From an uncultured Prevotella sp. (GTDB lineage Bacteria; Bacteroidota; Bacteroidia; Bacteroidales; Bacteroidaceae): DNA of 5,426 nucleotides. The position numbers and the translations under genes are program-made. Positions 4,859 through 5,426 of the stretch are shown here, in pieces. Below the pieces are notes generated by a model. That model was not told the DNA's origin. It was given only the letters and a program-made list of their open reading frames with translations, and ran no database searches. Numbering within the stretch: the first letter of the stretch is position 1; the number at the start of each line of letters is the position of its first letter. The DNA is taken from assembly GCA_937916405.1 (NCBI GenBank), contig CALFUF010000099.1, positions 1 through 5,426 on the forward strand, written 5' to 3'.

Positions 4859-5426
4859 ATGTTAGTCTATACCTTCGACCAGACACTGGACGGAATACTG
4901 AGTGCCGTCTTCGACGCTTACTTCCGTCGCCAACAGCCCGACATGCTGATCGGTGAGGGAGAGCAATTACCCCTATTTTGTGAGGAAACATGGCAGGTAA
5001 TGACCACGGAGGAGAAGGCTTCGAGGGTATGGGCAGGACTGGAGAAACACGTATCGAAAGAGGCTCTCAGACTTCTGATGGTCAGTTGGTTGTCGGAGGA
5101 AAAGTCGTTGTGCACTCCCCTCTTCCATTATATATATAAGGTGTTCGGCACTAAAGGAGCATCCATCGAGCGTAACTTCTCAGACCCCGACGTACTCTAT
5201 GTCACCAATACGGCACGGAGGGTGATGCACGAGCAACTGCGGATGAAACAGTTCATCCGTTTCCAGAAAGCGAAGGACGGTACATACCTCGCCGTGGTAT
5301 CACCCGACAATAACGTGCTACCCTTGATTACCAACCATTTCCAATACCGCTTTGGTGACCAGCCATGGCTCATCTACGATGCCAAGCGCCGCTATGGCTA
5401 CTATTATGATGCCTCCCCTCAACAGG
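4859..5426 (+). CDS. DUF4130 'probable DNA metabolism' protein, 3' truncated by window
   Basis: The open frame runs from ATG 4859 to the window edge (189 codons, no stop), starting MLVYTFDQTLDGILSAVFDA. It belongs to the DUF4130/TIGR03915 family. Diagnostic features are the N-terminal VYTFDxTLDGxLxAVFxAY, a central LFHYIYKVFG and DVLYVTNTARRV, and HFQYRFGDQPWLIYDAKRRY followed by GYYYD near the end of what is visible. Stand-alone members are, from memory, about 250 aa, so perhaps 60 residues lie outside; in some bacteria the domain is fused to a uracil-DNA glycosylase. It follows the radical SAM gene by a single base, so the two are cotranscribed, probably translationally coupled, and likely act together on DNA. 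No catalytic residues are established to my knowledge. Confidence 0.9.
   Translation, partial: MLVYTFDQTLDGILSAVFDAYFRRQQPDMLIGEGEQLPLFCEETWQVMTTEEKASRVWAGLEKHVSKEALRLLMVSWLSEEKSLCTPLFHYIYKVFGTKGASIERNFSDPDVLYVTNTARRVMHEQLRMKQFIRFQKAKDGTYLAVVSPDNNVLPLITNHFQYRFGDQPWLIYDAKRRYGYYYDASPQQ

Noticed and set aside
4650..5115. Minus-strand ORFs of 113 and 65 aa
   Set aside because: They are antisense to the radical SAM and DUF4130 genes and have low-complexity Arg/Ser composition, as expected of shadow frames in G+C-richer DNA.

Overview
The window looks like a Bacteroidales chromosome segment, probably Prevotella or a close relative. Five of the seven start regions examined carry the Bacteroidetes sigma-type -7 box (TAnnTTTG), two of them with a well-spaced TTTG -33 box. 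Ribosome binding sites are weak or absent, the lipoprotein has an acidic stretch after its lipobox, and the protein families are typical of this group. No phage or insertion-sequence gene is visible.

Layout, left to right. Positions 1-860 hold a toxin-antitoxin operon (a 73-aa antitoxin-like protein and a PIN-domain RNase) behind a compact promoter with two abutting palindromes. Positions 860-1050 are non-coding, with GTAGCA repeats spaced exactly 11 bp and a 12-bp inverted repeat. A leftward unit follows: a 196-aa conserved-looking protein of unknown function, an overlapping 59-aa small ORF, and an intrinsic terminator. A strong rightward promoter at 1875-1906 then drives a highly structured RNA of about 230-250 nt with two long perfect helices. 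This is the best candidate for a non-coding RNA in the window and is 6S-like in overall shape. Next comes a 152-aa lipoprotein with its own -7 box and terminator.

Positions 2818-3474 (minus strand) are an MntA-HepT toxin-antitoxin pair. The MntA nucleotidyltransferase is intact, but the HepT toxin is a pseudogene with a nonsense codon, a 1-nt frameshift and loss of the active-site His.

From 3562 to the end, on the plus strand and visibly richer in G+C, lies a tightly coupled pair: a radical SAM/helix-hairpin-helix protein and, one base later, a DUF4130-type 'probable DNA metabolism' protein cut by the window edge. This pair is conserved in many bacteria and is predicted to act in DNA repair or modification, but I know of no established reaction for it.

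The left two thirds (toxin-antitoxin modules, orphan genes, repeats) read as accessory DNA beside a core-like radical SAM operon. The main points of interest are the structured RNA, the decayed HepT beside a live MntA, the overlapping small ORF, the 11-bp phased repeats and the uncharacterised radical SAM/DUF4130 pair.
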